Shown here: piece by piece, positions 25,085 through 33,742 of the stretch
Layout of the letters: every line of letters begins with the position of its first letter
Numbering within the stretch: the first letter of the stretch is position 1
NCBI GenBank assembly: GCA_902799385.1
Contig: CADCAK010000017.1
Span: 1 to 58,943 of the forward strand
Length of the DNA: 58,943 bases
From: an uncultured bacterium
GTDB taxonomy: Bacteria > Verrucomicrobiota > Kiritimatiellia > RFP12 > UBA1067
Reading direction: 5' to 3'
Notes under the pieces: generated by a model
Database searches by the model: none
What the model saw: the letters and a program-made list of their open reading frames with translations, nothing else
Told to the model about the DNA's origin: nothing
Translations under genes and position numbers: made by a program

Positions 25085-27543
25085 TATTCTGTAACCTCAA
25101 TAATTTCGCTTGTAAGTTTGTACGAATTGAATATGTGCTGTCCGAACACGCTATGCTCGGCACGGCTAAAGAAATGATATTCAAAGGAGCTTTGATCTAT
25201 ACGATGCAACGCGCACGCATTATGCCCATGGGGATTGTCATTTGCCCGCATCCATGCCTCCACATCGCCGAGCGCACTCCTGTTCGCGCACCAACTACTA
25301 AGGATTTGCACGCTGCCTTGGCTGTCAAGCGGCGCCTTCCAGCAATATCCGAGAAGCGCACTTGCGCCGGATGAAGCGCCCCATTTCAATCCCGGACTCG
25401 CCGAATGGCTTGCAGGATTTGAATAGTGATTTCCCTTGTCACCGACATCCAGCACTGCACATCCGGCAAAAATGACCGTGTCAACATCACGCCAGTGGTT
25501 GGTCACGTCCACCGGCACCGCAGCGCCGTAAAGTCTTCCGGTGTCATGCTCGCCATGTCCTGAATAGTAGAATACATCGGCCTGCTGCTGACACTGCTTG
25601 TTCGCAGAGCAAGACGTTCCGCACGATGCGATAAGACATGCCGTCCCTGCCGCCTGGACGGTCTTGAGGTTAAACTCGCCCTCAGGAATCTGTGCATCGC
25701 CATTGCCACCCCATCTTCCCCTTGCGCGTCCATAAAGTCTACCAGCCGTGTTCTCGTCAAAGCAGTCGCTGTCTATTCTGTCGCTTCCTGCATCAGGCCC
25801 ATTTGACATGTCGACCGAGGTCTTGGCGACAATTCCGTCTTCGGCATTGCGGACAATGCCGTTCGACTGGAGCCAGTCAGCCGCAACCGACACACGAAAA
25901 ACATTCTGCCCCTGGTAAGTCGTACTTGCCGCGCTTATGGGAATCGCCGCACCGACTATGTCGTGCTCGCCGACGAAATCGACATAATACGCCTTGAGCC
26001 GAATCCTCCCGCCAAAGAGCCCGACGAAGTCGGATACCGTCATTTCGGAACCGCCGACGGTCGCCTGCACAATGACCGACTCCCCGACAAGCACAGGATA
26101 TCTCCATTCAATGGCATTGCCGGAAGCATCGAGTATCTCAAGGCTGACGCCGCGACTTTCGATCTCATCAATTGCCGTCTGGTCTTCATAATAGCAATGA
26201 CATCTCCCCCACCAGAAGAACGGATACGAATACCCTTCCCATTTTGCAGCTCCCGAAAGCGAATGCCCCGAACCACCGCAAAGACATTGCGGGAAGCAGC
26301 TCCACGAGAAACCATTTTCATTCGTCACACATGAGCAGCAACCTCCTGTGATGTTGAGGATTCGCGGGCCAACGTCGACTGGCGAGGTATGCGCAATGTA
26401 GGTGTCTGAACCACCACGCATCTGAACGCGTTCAAAGTAAAGCTCCAGCGGCAGGAAAACCACAAGCCGATTCTCGGCATTGGTGACGATCTCGGCGTAT
26501 TCGCTCGACACTGCGGAATAGCCAATCGGCAAGTTACTATCGACTGTATATGTCGCACCCGCGAGAAGCGGGATGTGGCAGACCTGGTTCGTGCGGGAGA
26601 TTACAATATGGTCGCCAAGGTCGCTCGCCCCATCGGAAGTGACGCGGACAGTCACACTATCAAGAAATCCTGTCGCACACAAGTCAAGCCAATAGTAGGC
26701 ATTTGGGTTCGCGCCGTCCGGAAGCCCTTTCGCAACGCCAAAGAAGTCGCCGTCGTACAAATATGGATTTTGGTCAAGTTCGTTGGCAATTCCGTCCCCA
26801 TCCCAATCGTAGGGATCGACGCGCGGCAGATATGCCGCGACGCCGTTTGTCGTGACTGACACGTCGCCGTTGCGGAAAAGTTCAAGCGCAGCAGTGACGA
26901 GATTGTTCGTGTCGCGGTTGATCGCCGCATCTGTCCACACGAATCGGTATGAGTTGGACGGCGTGAGTTCGTAGGCAAATGTCGTGAGCCCACGCACGAT
27001 CTCGAACGGTGCGCCAGCTGAGGCGACGGCATTTGTATCGAATGGCGTCGCCCAAACTTGGCCGTACGAAACAACCTCTATGCCGGAAAGGTGGTTCGTG
27101 CCCCAGGGAAACACCCAGCCGTCCTCAAAGGGAAGCCAGAACGAGTCCTTCCACGCGCCGCGCACGTTCCAGTTAGCCGCCTTGCGCTCGGCGAAGCTGT
27201 TTTGGGCGGGAGTTGTCTGGACAGGATTAACAAGATTTACAAGATTACCCGCCCCCGACAATCCTGTAAATCCTGTCAAGAAAACTCCCCCATGTTGCAT
27301 CTGCGGCAAAGGCGAATTCATGTTCGGCGGCACGTTGTTCGTCTTGTCGCCGCCGATGAGGATGCCAATTAGAAGGATCGAGCAGACGGCGACGCGGCCA
27401 AACGCAGTGAGCGAACGCCAGATGGAAAGCAGTCGAGCGAAGGTGTCGCGGGCTATGCGCGAACGAAGCAGCATCAAGGCGAGCGAAGCCGCAAGCCCGC
27501 ACAACGCAAGGCGCATCAGCACAGTCTGGAAGATCGCCGCCAT
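25084..27543 (-). CDS. large membrane-anchored protein with a clan-CD-like His/Cys motif pair
   Basis: An 819-residue protein. The N-terminus has hydrophobic segments at about 8-27 and 50-64, then an extracellular part with the phrases DKTNNVPPNMNS and FEDGWVFPWGTNH, a style I associate with large Kiritimatiellota proteins. A Ca-binding-type loop, DWDGDGIANELDQNP, follows. A Cys-rich stretch (GGCCSCV ... CFPQCLCGG) lies in the middle. The C-terminal 200 residues contain VFYYSGHG (His663) and, 32 residues later, TVIFAGC (Cys695), each after a hydrophobic strand, as in caspase/gingipain-type peptidases. The peptidase idea is inference. It is the middle gene of three. Confidence 0.7.
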   Translation of the reverse strand: MAAIFQTVLMRLALCGLAASLALMLLRSRIARDTFARLLSIWRSLTAFGRVAVCSILLIGILIGGDKTNNVPPNMNSPLPQMQHGGVFLTGFTGLSGAGNLVNLVNPVQTTPAQNSFAERKAANWNVRGAWKDSFWLPFEDGWVFPWGTNHLSGIEVVSYGQVWATPFDTNAVASAGAPFEIVRGLTTFAYELTPSNSYRFVWTDAAINRDTNNLVTAALELFRNGDVSVTTNGVAAYLPRVDPYDWDGDGIANELDQNPYLYDGDFFGVAKGLPDGANPNAYYWLDLCATGFLDSVTVRVTSDGASDLGDHIVISRTNQVCHIPLLAGATYTVDSNLPIGYSAVSSEYAEIVTNAENRLVVFLPLELYFERVQMRGGSDTYIAHTSPVDVGPRILNITGGCCSCVTNENGFSWSCFPQCLCGGSGHSLSGAAKWEGYSYPFFWWGRCHCYYEDQTAIDEIESRGVSLEILDASGNAIEWRYPVLVGESVIVQATVGGSEMTVSDFVGLFGGRIRLKAYYVDFVGEHDIVGAAIPISAASTTYQGQNVFRVSVAADWLQSNGIVRNAEDGIVAKTSVDMSNGPDAGSDRIDSDCFDENTAGRLYGRARGRWGGNGDAQIPEGEFNLKTVQAAGTACLIASCGTSCSANKQCQQQADVFYYSGHGEHDTGRLYGAAVPVDVTNHWRDVDTVIFAGCAVLDVGDKGNHYSNPASHSASPGLKWGASSGASALLGYCWKAPLDSQGSVQILSSWCANRSALGDVEAWMRANDNPHGHNACALHRIDQSSFEYHFFSRAEHSVFGQHIFNSYKLTSEIIEVTE

Positions 27544-27544
27544 G

Positions 27545-28084
27545 TCACCTGATCCTCAGCTTCAGCGCGGCAATAGAGACCTTGCTCTCGACATGAACGG
27601 TTTCAGCGCCACGAGAGACAACGCGGGCAAGGTTCCAGTCTGGGTTGAAGCATGTGGGCGACACGACCGACGGGAACACCGATGACGCCAGCGACTTCGC
27701 CTCGCGGTCTCGATTGAGGCAGAGCGTCATGTCGAGGCGCTGGGCCGTTCCCTCGACGCGGCATGCCGCACTTGAGCGCCTGTCGCGCCAAAACCACTCG
27801 CCACAGTCCCAGCCGACGCAAAGCTCCCCTTCTTCGACCCCAAGCACGCCGTCCTCGTCCGCGTCGCGGCCAAACACGACCTCGACGCTGTTGCTCACCG
27901 CCGCATCGCGCTCAATCGTCAGCGTCCATTTGTTGTCCGTGGCCGCACCTGTCGAGAACACGACATTAGTCTCGACCTCGGCAAGAGGCCGCACCGCCTC
28001 CGGCATCGATGGCACAACGACCCTCGCCCCCGCAAAAGCAGACGCGTAGAGAAGCGCCAAGGAAACTGCCGCCGCAAACCTCAT
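27545..28084 (-). CDS. exported protein of unknown function, first gene of operon
   Basis: A 179-residue protein with a signal peptide (MRFAAAVSLALLYASAFAGA). The mature part is beta-rich, with an acidic loop GRDADEDGVLGVEEGELCVG that resembles an EF-hand/calcium loop, and several cysteines. I do not recognise a family. It is separated by one nt from the next gene (TGACATG). The promoter TATGGTAAAAT ends 6 nt before its ATG, so the operon mRNA is probably leaderless. Confidence 0.65.
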   Translation of the reverse strand: MRFAAAVSLALLYASAFAGARVVVPSMPEAVRPLAEVETNVVFSTGAATDNKWTLTIERDAAVSNSVEVVFGRDADEDGVLGVEEGELCVGWDCGEWFWRDRRSSAACRVEGTAQRLDMTLCLNRDREAKSLASSVFPSVVSPTCFNPDWNLARVVSRGAETVHVESKVSIAALKLRIR

Positions 28085-28090
28085 GCGGGT

Positions 28091-28099
28091 ATTTTACCA
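28091..28099 (-). promoter_or_regulatory. leaderless promoter of the exported-protein operon
   Basis: TGGTAAAAT ends 6 nt before the ATG at 28084. Confidence 0.6.
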
Positions 28100-28111
28100 T
28101 AATTCTTCGCA

Positions 28112-29284
28112 TCAACGGTTGCCTTTCGCGCGGTTGTGCGACATGCAGAGCATTTGGCAGTTCTCTTCGCTCGTGTCACCGCCGTTCGACCATGCCGTAA
28201 CGTGGTCGGCCTCCATTTCCCTGAAGTCGTAGATGCGCTTTGCGTTCGCCGGATGCCCGCTCGCGCATATCGGACAGTTCGAGACGCCCTTGGCCTTCGC
28301 CTCGGCCGTCTGCCTTGCGTAGACCCGCTTTGCGACCTCCTTCTTGAAGATGCGTATCTTCAGCAACTCAGGATGCCGCTCGCCGCCAAGTACATACTCG
28401 AATATGTTTCGCCTGCTCGTGACGATTTCGTTGTCCGCGTCGGCATAAAGCTCCTCGACGCGCTTCCACACTTTGTCGGGGTCGTAGGGCTTCTCGTGGT
28501 ATGCCTCGTAAAGCCGTCCCCATTCAAGTCCGCACATCTCGCCCTTGGTGTCCTTGAACACGCCGCCTATCCAGGCAATGACGCTGTCGAAATACGCAGC
28601 CAGCTCCGATATGTCGGCGCTGTAGCGGTGGTCCTTCAAATACTCCCTGACATGCCCTTTCGACACCCAGTCCAGCGCCGCCGCAAGAACGGCCTGCCGT
28701 TTCTCGTCCCCCGCGACAAACCACTTCCACTTGTTCATGTGCGCGTTGGTCGAATTGCTGTACACGGCCTTCGCCGCCGTGATGAACGGCCCCGAATAAG
28801 TTGCGTTCAGAAGCTCCTGCTCGTTCAGCGGCTTGCCCGCAATGTTGATTGTCTTGAACCAGTCCTTTATCTCGGCCTCTGGATCATCTCCTTCTCCCTC
28901 GCAAATGTAGACCGTGAGCGGCGTCTTGAGCAGCCATCCATGGTGGGCGGGATCGAACTTGTGCGGCATTCCGTTGGCGTCGAGGACATCAAGCTGTCCC
29001 GTCACAAAGCGGCCAAAGCTCGTTATTCGTTGCTGTCCGTCCAGAACCTCGTACTCGTCGCCGTTCTTCAGGAAGTAGATGAGGCCGATAGGATACTTCT
29101 TCAGAAGCGAATCGACAACCGCCACATCGTCCTTCCCGTTCGCATAGATGTAGTTCCGCTGATACTCGGGCTGGATGACGAGCTTCCCGCTCCACCCCCT
29201 CACGCCCTTCCCCTCAAGCGTGTTGTAGTAGAAGCCCTTGCAGATGTCGCCTACCGTGATGTCTGTGCGAAGTTCAGTTTTCAT
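28112..29284 (-). CDS. DUF262-HNH endonuclease of a restriction system
   Basis: A 390-residue protein. The N-terminal DUF262 (ParB-like nuclease fold) has the hallmark VLDGQQRITSFGRF (Asp82-Arg86). The C-terminal HNH domain has CPICASG, then MEADHVTAWSNGGDTSEENC and MCMSHN-like zinc/metal residues (about 337-385). DUF262-HNH fusions act as restriction or phage-defence nucleases. The gene lies 23 nt downstream of an EcoRI-family adenine methyltransferase, implying a two-gene restriction-modification pair. Its strongly basic C-terminus ends in RAKGNR. Confidence 0.85.
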   Translation of the reverse strand: MKTELRTDITVGDICKGFYYNTLEGKGVRGWSGKLVIQPEYQRNYIYANGKDDVAVVDSLLKKYPIGLIYFLKNGDEYEVLDGQQRITSFGRFVTGQLDVLDANGMPHKFDPAHHGWLLKTPLTVYICEGEGDDPEAEIKDWFKTINIAGKPLNEQELLNATYSGPFITAAKAVYSNSTNAHMNKWKWFVAGDEKRQAVLAAALDWVSKGHVREYLKDHRYSADISELAAYFDSVIAWIGGVFKDTKGEMCGLEWGRLYEAYHEKPYDPDKVWKRVEELYADADNEIVTSRRNIFEYVLGGERHPELLKIRIFKKEVAKRVYARQTAEAKAKGVSNCPICASGHPANAKRIYDFREMEADHVTAWSNGGDTSEENCQMLCMSHNRAKGNR

Positions 29285-29307
29285 GAGTAATCCTTTTTAG
29301 CAGCACC

Positions 29308-30456
29308 CTACCTTCTCCAACGAATTAGGATGCGTTGATAAACCTTTTCCTGAATCCCATCAATGGTCAACACTCCACTGGCATTTAAATCGTACGACCC
29401 CTTCTTCCCAAACTTCATGCTGTATGCTCTTTGACACTCGTCATGGCTATAGAGGCGAGTCTTCATGCCATACAAATCTTCATTCTCGCACATGCCAACA
29501 ATTTCAAACTGCTCTGGACAATACTTGTCGAGAAATGATATCGGCACCCCCATAACCCCGTCGTAGTCACTCGGGATAGCATCGGTAAACGGCACTTCTA
29601 TCGCGTCGTAGTTGTCGTACTTCCGGTAGCCGACTCCCTTTACTTCCTTGTGCCGCGAATACTTGATGTTGTCTGCCATCGACATAAGCTGCAGCGGCTG
29701 GTGGCGACGGCCATGCTCAAGGTTGGTAAACCACCTCACGCCGGGGACGCGGATGAACCCTTCCCTGTAGTCGTGCGAATTGTAGTAGCTCAAGTTCTTG
29801 TCTACTTCCATCGACGACTTGAAGTATCCCGCCCCTCGGACAAACGGATTGTCGAGCCATATCCTGTTCGCCTTGACCAGCGGAAACACCTCTTTGTATG
29901 TTATGGCGTTGCGGTTCCCTATGATGGAAAACTGCTTGTCAGCTTCCATAATCCAAGCAAGGAACTCCCGGAATAGGGAAAACGGCGGATTGGTGATTAT
30001 CACGTCGGCCTCGTCGCGCAATCTCCTGACTTCATCGCTTCTGAAATCGCCGTCGCCTTTGAGATACGTCCATTCGATATCCTCGAAATTCACCTTGCCG
30101 TCGCCTGTGACGTCATGGTCGAGGACGAATATCTTGCCTCTCTCGTTCTTCGGCGTCGCGTCGTCTTGCGAAGCGGCGTACTCGAAAAGCGAACCGTACT
30201 TCGCCGTCTTCGCCTCGGGCGAATAGCTTGTCGAAATGAGTTTCTTCAGTCCGAGCGCGGAGAAGTTCTCCGCGAAGTAGCGCGTAAAGTTGCTCCATTC
30301 GGGATCGTCGCATGGAAGAAGTATCGTCTTTCCCCTGAACACGGCGGGATCGTATTCAAGGTAGGCGTTCATTTCCGTCTGGATGTCGGCGTACTGCGTG
30401 TAGAACTCGTCCTGCTTCGCCTTCTTCGCCGACGTCAGTGTCGCATTGTCGCCCAT
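29308..30456 (-). CDS. EcoRI-family adenine-specific DNA methyltransferase
   Basis: A 382-residue protein of the EcoRI methylase family. The catalytic motif NPPFSLFREF begins at Asn156. The N-terminal region AKQDEFYTQYADIQTEMNAY and the block KTILLPCDDPEWSNFTRYFA are family hallmarks, the latter lying near the cofactor site. It would protect host adenines from the DUF262-HNH nuclease that follows. A structured RNA with a U-run end lies about 95 nt upstream on the same strand and may control it. The target sequence cannot be deduced from the protein alone. Confidence 0.85.
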   Translation of the reverse strand: MGDNATLTSAKKAKQDEFYTQYADIQTEMNAYLEYDPAVFRGKTILLPCDDPEWSNFTRYFAENFSALGLKKLISTSYSPEAKTAKYGSLFEYAASQDDATPKNERGKIFVLDHDVTGDGKVNFEDIEWTYLKGDGDFRSDEVRRLRDEADVIITNPPFSLFREFLAWIMEADKQFSIIGNRNAITYKEVFPLVKANRIWLDNPFVRGAGYFKSSMEVDKNLSYYNSHDYREGFIRVPGVRWFTNLEHGRRHQPLQLMSMADNIKYSRHKEVKGVGYRKYDNYDAIEVPFTDAIPSDYDGVMGVPISFLDKYCPEQFEIVGMCENEDLYGMKTRLYSHDECQRAYSMKFGKKGSYDLNASGVLTIDGIQEKVYQRILIRWRR

Positions 30457-30550
30457 TTCATGCCTCTGTGCCCCGCGCCTTCATGTGAGATTACGGCGCG
30501 AACGAAATCTTCCTTGCGCTGAAACCGCCGCAAACACCCTATTTGTGCAT

Positions 30551-30802
30551 AAAAAAGAGCGCATTTCCTCTCATGCACCCCGTAGAAGCCCTACCACAGG
30601 CTGGTTTGAATACACGAAGAGAAAATGCGCCCGATTGGGCGCACCTTCGCTTACATGCCGTTCAAACCTTCAGTAGGAATATGTGGTAGTATTTCTACGG
30701 AACGACGTGTAGCGTTGATGCTACATTGATTAAGCACCCGGCGGAGATTGCTCTCGTTTTCCGGACTATAACCCCGCGTCGCGGCATGCGCCTCGCAGGA
30801 TG
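30551..30802 (-). ncRNA. candidate structured RNA or attenuator upstream of the EcoRI-family system
   Basis: On the minus strand TATAAT (30808-30813) is followed by about 250 nt with paired segments: 30580-30587 with 30693-30700, 30591-30598 with 30682-30689, 30603-30610 with 30661-30668, and a hairpin at 30626-30643 (TGCGCCC/GGGCGCA). A further hairpin TGTAGC/GCTACA lies at 30708-30725 and a GAGA-GCAA-TCTC one nearby. A 13-bp alternative stem pairs 30559-30571 with 30617-30629 and ends in six U (30551-30556). This alternative excludes the 30626 hairpin, as in a terminator/antiterminator switch. I do not recognise 6S, tmRNA, RNase P or SRP RNA. Confidence 0.6.
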
Positions 30803-30807
30803 TGGGT

Positions 30808-30837
30808 ATTATAGCGAAAACGCCGCGTGAAAATCAA
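30808..30837 (-). promoter_or_regulatory. promoter of the structured RNA
   Basis: -10 TATAAT (30808-30813) with TTGATT (about 30832-30837) as -35 at 18-nt spacing, minus strand. Confidence 0.55.
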
Positions 30838-31001
30838 GCGCGGCGAGGACGAAATCGCGATGGATTTACCGCGGGGAACCATCAGGGTCGGAGTAGGGTC
30901 AAATAGAGTCGATTAGGGACTGATAGAATTAGTGCGCGGAAGCGGAGGGCGTGTTTCGGCGCAATGCAATCAGCGGAGAAAAACTTGTGCATCAGCGATA
31001 A

Positions 31002-31212
31002 GTCGGGGGCTTGGAGCCGACTGTCGAACGAGAGCACGTTTGCGGGCCCGACGTGATTTCGACCGCAACGGTAAAGGGCGCGCGTGAAATATCCGCCGGG
31101 CGAAGCCCGCTTGCGAAGCAAGTCGCTAGAGCGGTGCGCGCGCGTCGAAATCATGTCGGTGGGGTGCCCGCAAACTGCGGGTCGTGAGAGCAGGTCGGGC
31201 CAAGTCCCCGAC
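31002..31212. repeat. 211-bp highly folded element
   Basis: The ends pair over 13 bp (31002-31014 with 31200-31212). Inside, 31038-31047 pairs with 31166-31175 (GTTTGCGGGC) and 31048-31063 with 31144-31159 (16 bp, one G-U), separated by a 6-nt bulge. The core holds GGGC-GAA-GCCC and CTTGC-GAA-GCAAG hairpins. No coding frame makes sense here. It may be an RNA gene or a mobile-element structure. Parts of the region (30936-30962 and 31180-31200) recur at 58.67-58.77 kb. Confidence 0.6.
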
Positions 31213-31284
31213 TAGCTAAGCCGAAACATCCCCGCCGCGCACGCGCAATCCATAAGCCAAATACACACTAAGCTCAGGCGGTTA

Positions 31285-31293
31285 TGGTATAAT
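31285..31293 (+). promoter_or_regulatory. leaderless promoter of the CPBP protease run
   Basis: TGGTATAAT ends 9 nt before the ATG at 31303. The ATG directly after the -10 box (31294) cannot be part of the transcript, which decides the start. Confidence 0.7.
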
Positions 31294-31302
31294 ATGCGGC
31301 AA

Positions 31303-31851
31303 ATGAACGACAGACTCAAGTTCACGCTGAAGGCCTGGCCGGTGATCGCAGCTGCGACCATCGGCCTGTGCTTTTTGACGCAGGGCGTCGCAAAGCTCTT
31401 CGGCATCGATCTCCCCGACCAGCAAAACATCGAGGTCGTTCGTGCGTGGCTGACTCATGCCTTCGACTCGGCAAAGAATTTCGTGACATGCGCCTTTCTG
31501 CTCGCGCAGGTGCTCGTTCTCCTGCCGGCAATCGAGGAGTTCGTGTTCCGCTACCTGCTGTTCATACTGCCGGTCAGACTGCTGATCCGCCACCTGCCGG
31601 TCAGACTGCAGAAAAGCACGATTCCAGCATATGCCATCGCCGTATCGGTCGTCATCCCCTCTTCCGCGCTGTTCTCGGCAGCGCACTATATCGCACAGCC
31701 CTTCCCAGACGATGCATTCATCGCGCTCTTTTTCTTCGGCCTAGCCCAGTGCTGGCTCTACTCGAAGACCGACCGCATCTGGTGCCCGATGCTAAACCAC
31801 GCCCTTTTCAACCTGACGAACCTCGTCCTTATCTTCATCGTTCCGTCGTAA
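31303..31851 (+). CDS. CPBP family intramembrane metalloprotease
   Basis: A 182-residue membrane protein of the CAAX/CPBP family. Conserved motifs are present: IEEFVFRYLL (Glu-Glu-x-x-x-Arg), FSAAHY and NHALFN, which supply the metal-binding glutamate and histidines between several hydrophobic helices. Family members cleave prenylated proteins or serve in bacteriocin immunity and membrane signalling; the substrate here is unknown. It is the first gene of a close-packed run with mtaB (4 bp gap), recO and a PpiC lipoprotein. Confidence 0.85.
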   Translation: MNDRLKFTLKAWPVIAAATIGLCFLTQGVAKLFGIDLPDQQNIEVVRAWLTHAFDSAKNFVTCAFLLAQVLVLLPAIEEFVFRYLLFILPVRLLIRHLPVRLQKSTIPAYAIAVSVVIPSSALFSAAHYIAQPFPDDAFIALFFFGLAQCWLYSKTDRIWCPMLNHALFNLTNLVLIFIVPS

Positions 31852-31854
31852 GGC

Positions 31855-33030
31855 ATGAAAGTTTGCTTCGAGACGTTCGGCTGCAGACTCAATCGGGCAG
31901 AGGCGCTCGACCAGGAGGCGGAGTATCTCGCGGCAGGATGGAAGCTTACAGACAGCCACTCGGACGCAGACTTGATAATAGTGCGCGGCTGCTCGGTGAC
32001 GCGCCGCGCCCAGCGCGACTGCGAGCGTCTTGTCGCGCACATAAGGAACAAGTATCCCAACAAGCGCATTCTCGTCGAGGGATGCCTTGCGACGAGCCGC
32101 ACGGAGAAAATCGCCGTGCGCAACGCGCCGGTCAAGTCCGGCGGCAGGGCCTCGGCCCCCGTCCCGACGCGGACTGCCCGCGCGTACCTCAAGGTGCAGG
32201 ACGGCTGCTCGGGGAAATGCACCTTCTGCATAGTCGCGAAGTTCAGGGGCAAGTCGTCTTCAATCGACTTCGACGCCGTTCTCGACAAGGCGAAGCGGTT
32301 CATCGATGCCGGCTACCACGAGATAGTCGTTACGGGCTGCAACCTCTCGCTCTACGCCTCAGGCGGCAAGCGGCTGCCCGAACTCATGGACGCGCTCGCC
32401 GACCTCTCTCCCGACTGCAGAATACGCCTCGGCTCGCTTGAGCCATCGGAAGTGGCGGCGGACACGGTCTCGGCGATGGCGGGGAGGCCAAACGCCTGCC
32501 GGTTCCTGCACATCCCCGTGCAGTCCGCGTCAAACAGGATTCTCGTCGCCATGAAAAGGCCGTACACCGCAAAGGACGCCGACGACCTCGTCCGCCTGAT
32601 AAGCAGGCTCATCCCCGACGCAGGCATCGGATGCGACCTCATGACGGGGTTCCCGAGCGAAGGCGACCTCGACTTCACGGCGACAAGGGGCATGCTTGAG
32701 CGCGACCCGTTTTCCCGCGTCCACGTCTTCCCCTACTCCGAGCGGCCGGGGACTGCGGCGGCGTCGATGCTGGGCGTCGTTCCGTCCGACGTCCGCAAGG
32801 CCCGCGCAAGGGAGCTGTCGAAGATCGCCGACGAAAAGCGCGCCGCGTTCGCAAAGCGCTTCATCGGCAAGACGGTTGAAATCGTCGTCGAGGAAGAGGA
32901 CGCTTGCGCGGGGTGGACTTCGGAATACCTCTGGTGCTCATGTCCCCATGCCAAGCTACCGCGCAAGTCGCTTGCCAAGGTGCAGGTAACGGGAACCGAC
33001 GGGCACAAACTAAAGGGAACGCCTGTCTGA
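31855..33030 (+). CDS. mtaB: MtaB/MiaB-type tRNA methylthiotransferase
   Basis: A 391-residue radical SAM enzyme that most resembles MtaB, which adds a methylthio group to t6A37 of tRNA. The N-terminal UPF0004 domain carries Cys10, Cys46 and Cys77 for one iron-sulfur cluster; the radical SAM motif is CSGKCTFC (Cys118, Cys122, Cys125). The remaining sequence (GYHEIVVTGCNLSLY, LHIPVQSASNRIL) fits the family. It is slightly shorter than most members. The terminal TRAM-like domain is weak, so the exact target (MtaB against MiaB or RimO) is less certain. It follows the protease gene directly. Confidence 0.85.
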   Translation: MKVCFETFGCRLNRAEALDQEAEYLAAGWKLTDSHSDADLIIVRGCSVTRRAQRDCERLVAHIRNKYPNKRILVEGCLATSRTEKIAVRNAPVKSGGRASAPVPTRTARAYLKVQDGCSGKCTFCIVAKFRGKSSSIDFDAVLDKAKRFIDAGYHEIVVTGCNLSLYASGGKRLPELMDALADLSPDCRIRLGSLEPSEVAADTVSAMAGRPNACRFLHIPVQSASNRILVAMKRPYTAKDADDLVRLISRLIPDAGIGCDLMTGFPSEGDLDFTATRGMLERDPFSRVHVFPYSERPGTAAASMLGVVPSDVRKARARELSKIADEKRAAFAKRFIGKTVEIVVEEEDACAGWTSEYLWCSCPHAKLPRKSLAKVQVTGTDGHKLKGTPV

Positions 33031-33031
33031 G

Positions 33032-33742
33032 ATGGCCGGGGAGACAGCGAAGACCGAGGCAATCTGCCTCGACATAAGGCCATGGTCCAGGACGAGCCAT
33101 GTGGTGCGGTGGATAACCCCTGGCGGCCCCGTCGCGACCGTGGTCAAGGGCGCGGTGCGGCCCAAGAGCGCGTTCCTCGGGCAATACGACCTCAACTACA
33201 CGTGCGAGATTGTCTACTATTCGCGGGCGAGGGGCGAGCTTCACGCGCTGCGCGAATGTTCGCCTCTCGCCATGCGCGAAAAACTGCGCTCCAACTACCG
33301 CGCCCTCGTCCTCGCGGAGCACATGCGCGCACAGGTCGCGGCGCTCGCACCGCACGGCGACGAGTCGGGGGTGTGGCACGCAGCCCTCGCGTCCGCGCTC
33401 GACGCGCTTTGCGCAGGCGCTGCGGACACGCCGCGCGGCCTTGTCGCGGAGCTCCTCAGCTTCGAGCTCAAAATCCTCGACTTGTCGGGCCTTTCGCCGG
33501 AAATCGAGGCCGAATCCGGCTCGTTTTCCCTGCGCGGAGAGCGCCAGATGCCGATTTCGCAGGAGGTCGCGCACTGCATGGACGACCCCCGAGCCGAAAA
33601 AAACATGCAGATTCTACTGGACGCGGCAAGGGCAATTGGTGTATTCTATACCTTCCATCTGGATTCTGCCCCGGAAACGAGGCGGACAGTCCTGAGGATG
33701 ATTTCAACCAACGAAGAAGGAACAGGAAAACAAAATGGCTAA
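33032..33742 (+). CDS. recO: DNA repair protein RecO
   Basis: A 236-residue protein with the RecO layout: an N-terminal OB fold (KTEAICLDIRPWSRTSHVVR then VKGAVRPKS, YYSRARGELHALRE) and a helical C-terminal part. RecO loads RecA onto single-stranded DNA with RecR. The four zinc cysteines found in many RecO proteins are not evident, which is also true in several lineages. Its ATG follows the mtaB stop by one base. Its last 8 bases overlap the start of the PpiC-like gene. Confidence 0.8.
   Translation: MAGETAKTEAICLDIRPWSRTSHVVRWITPGGPVATVVKGAVRPKSAFLGQYDLNYTCEIVYYSRARGELHALRECSPLAMREKLRSNYRALVLAEHMRAQVAALAPHGDESGVWHAALASALDALCAGAADTPRGLVAELLSFELKILDLSGLSPEIEAESGSFSLRGERQMPISQEVAHCMDDPRAEKNMQILLDAARAIGVFYTFHLDSAPETRRTVLRMISTNEEGTGKQNG

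Noticed and set aside
30551..31212. tmRNA, RNase P RNA, 6S or SRP RNA
   Set aside because: None of their conserved blocks (tRNA-like end, CR-I/CR-V, SRP tetraloop) could be found.
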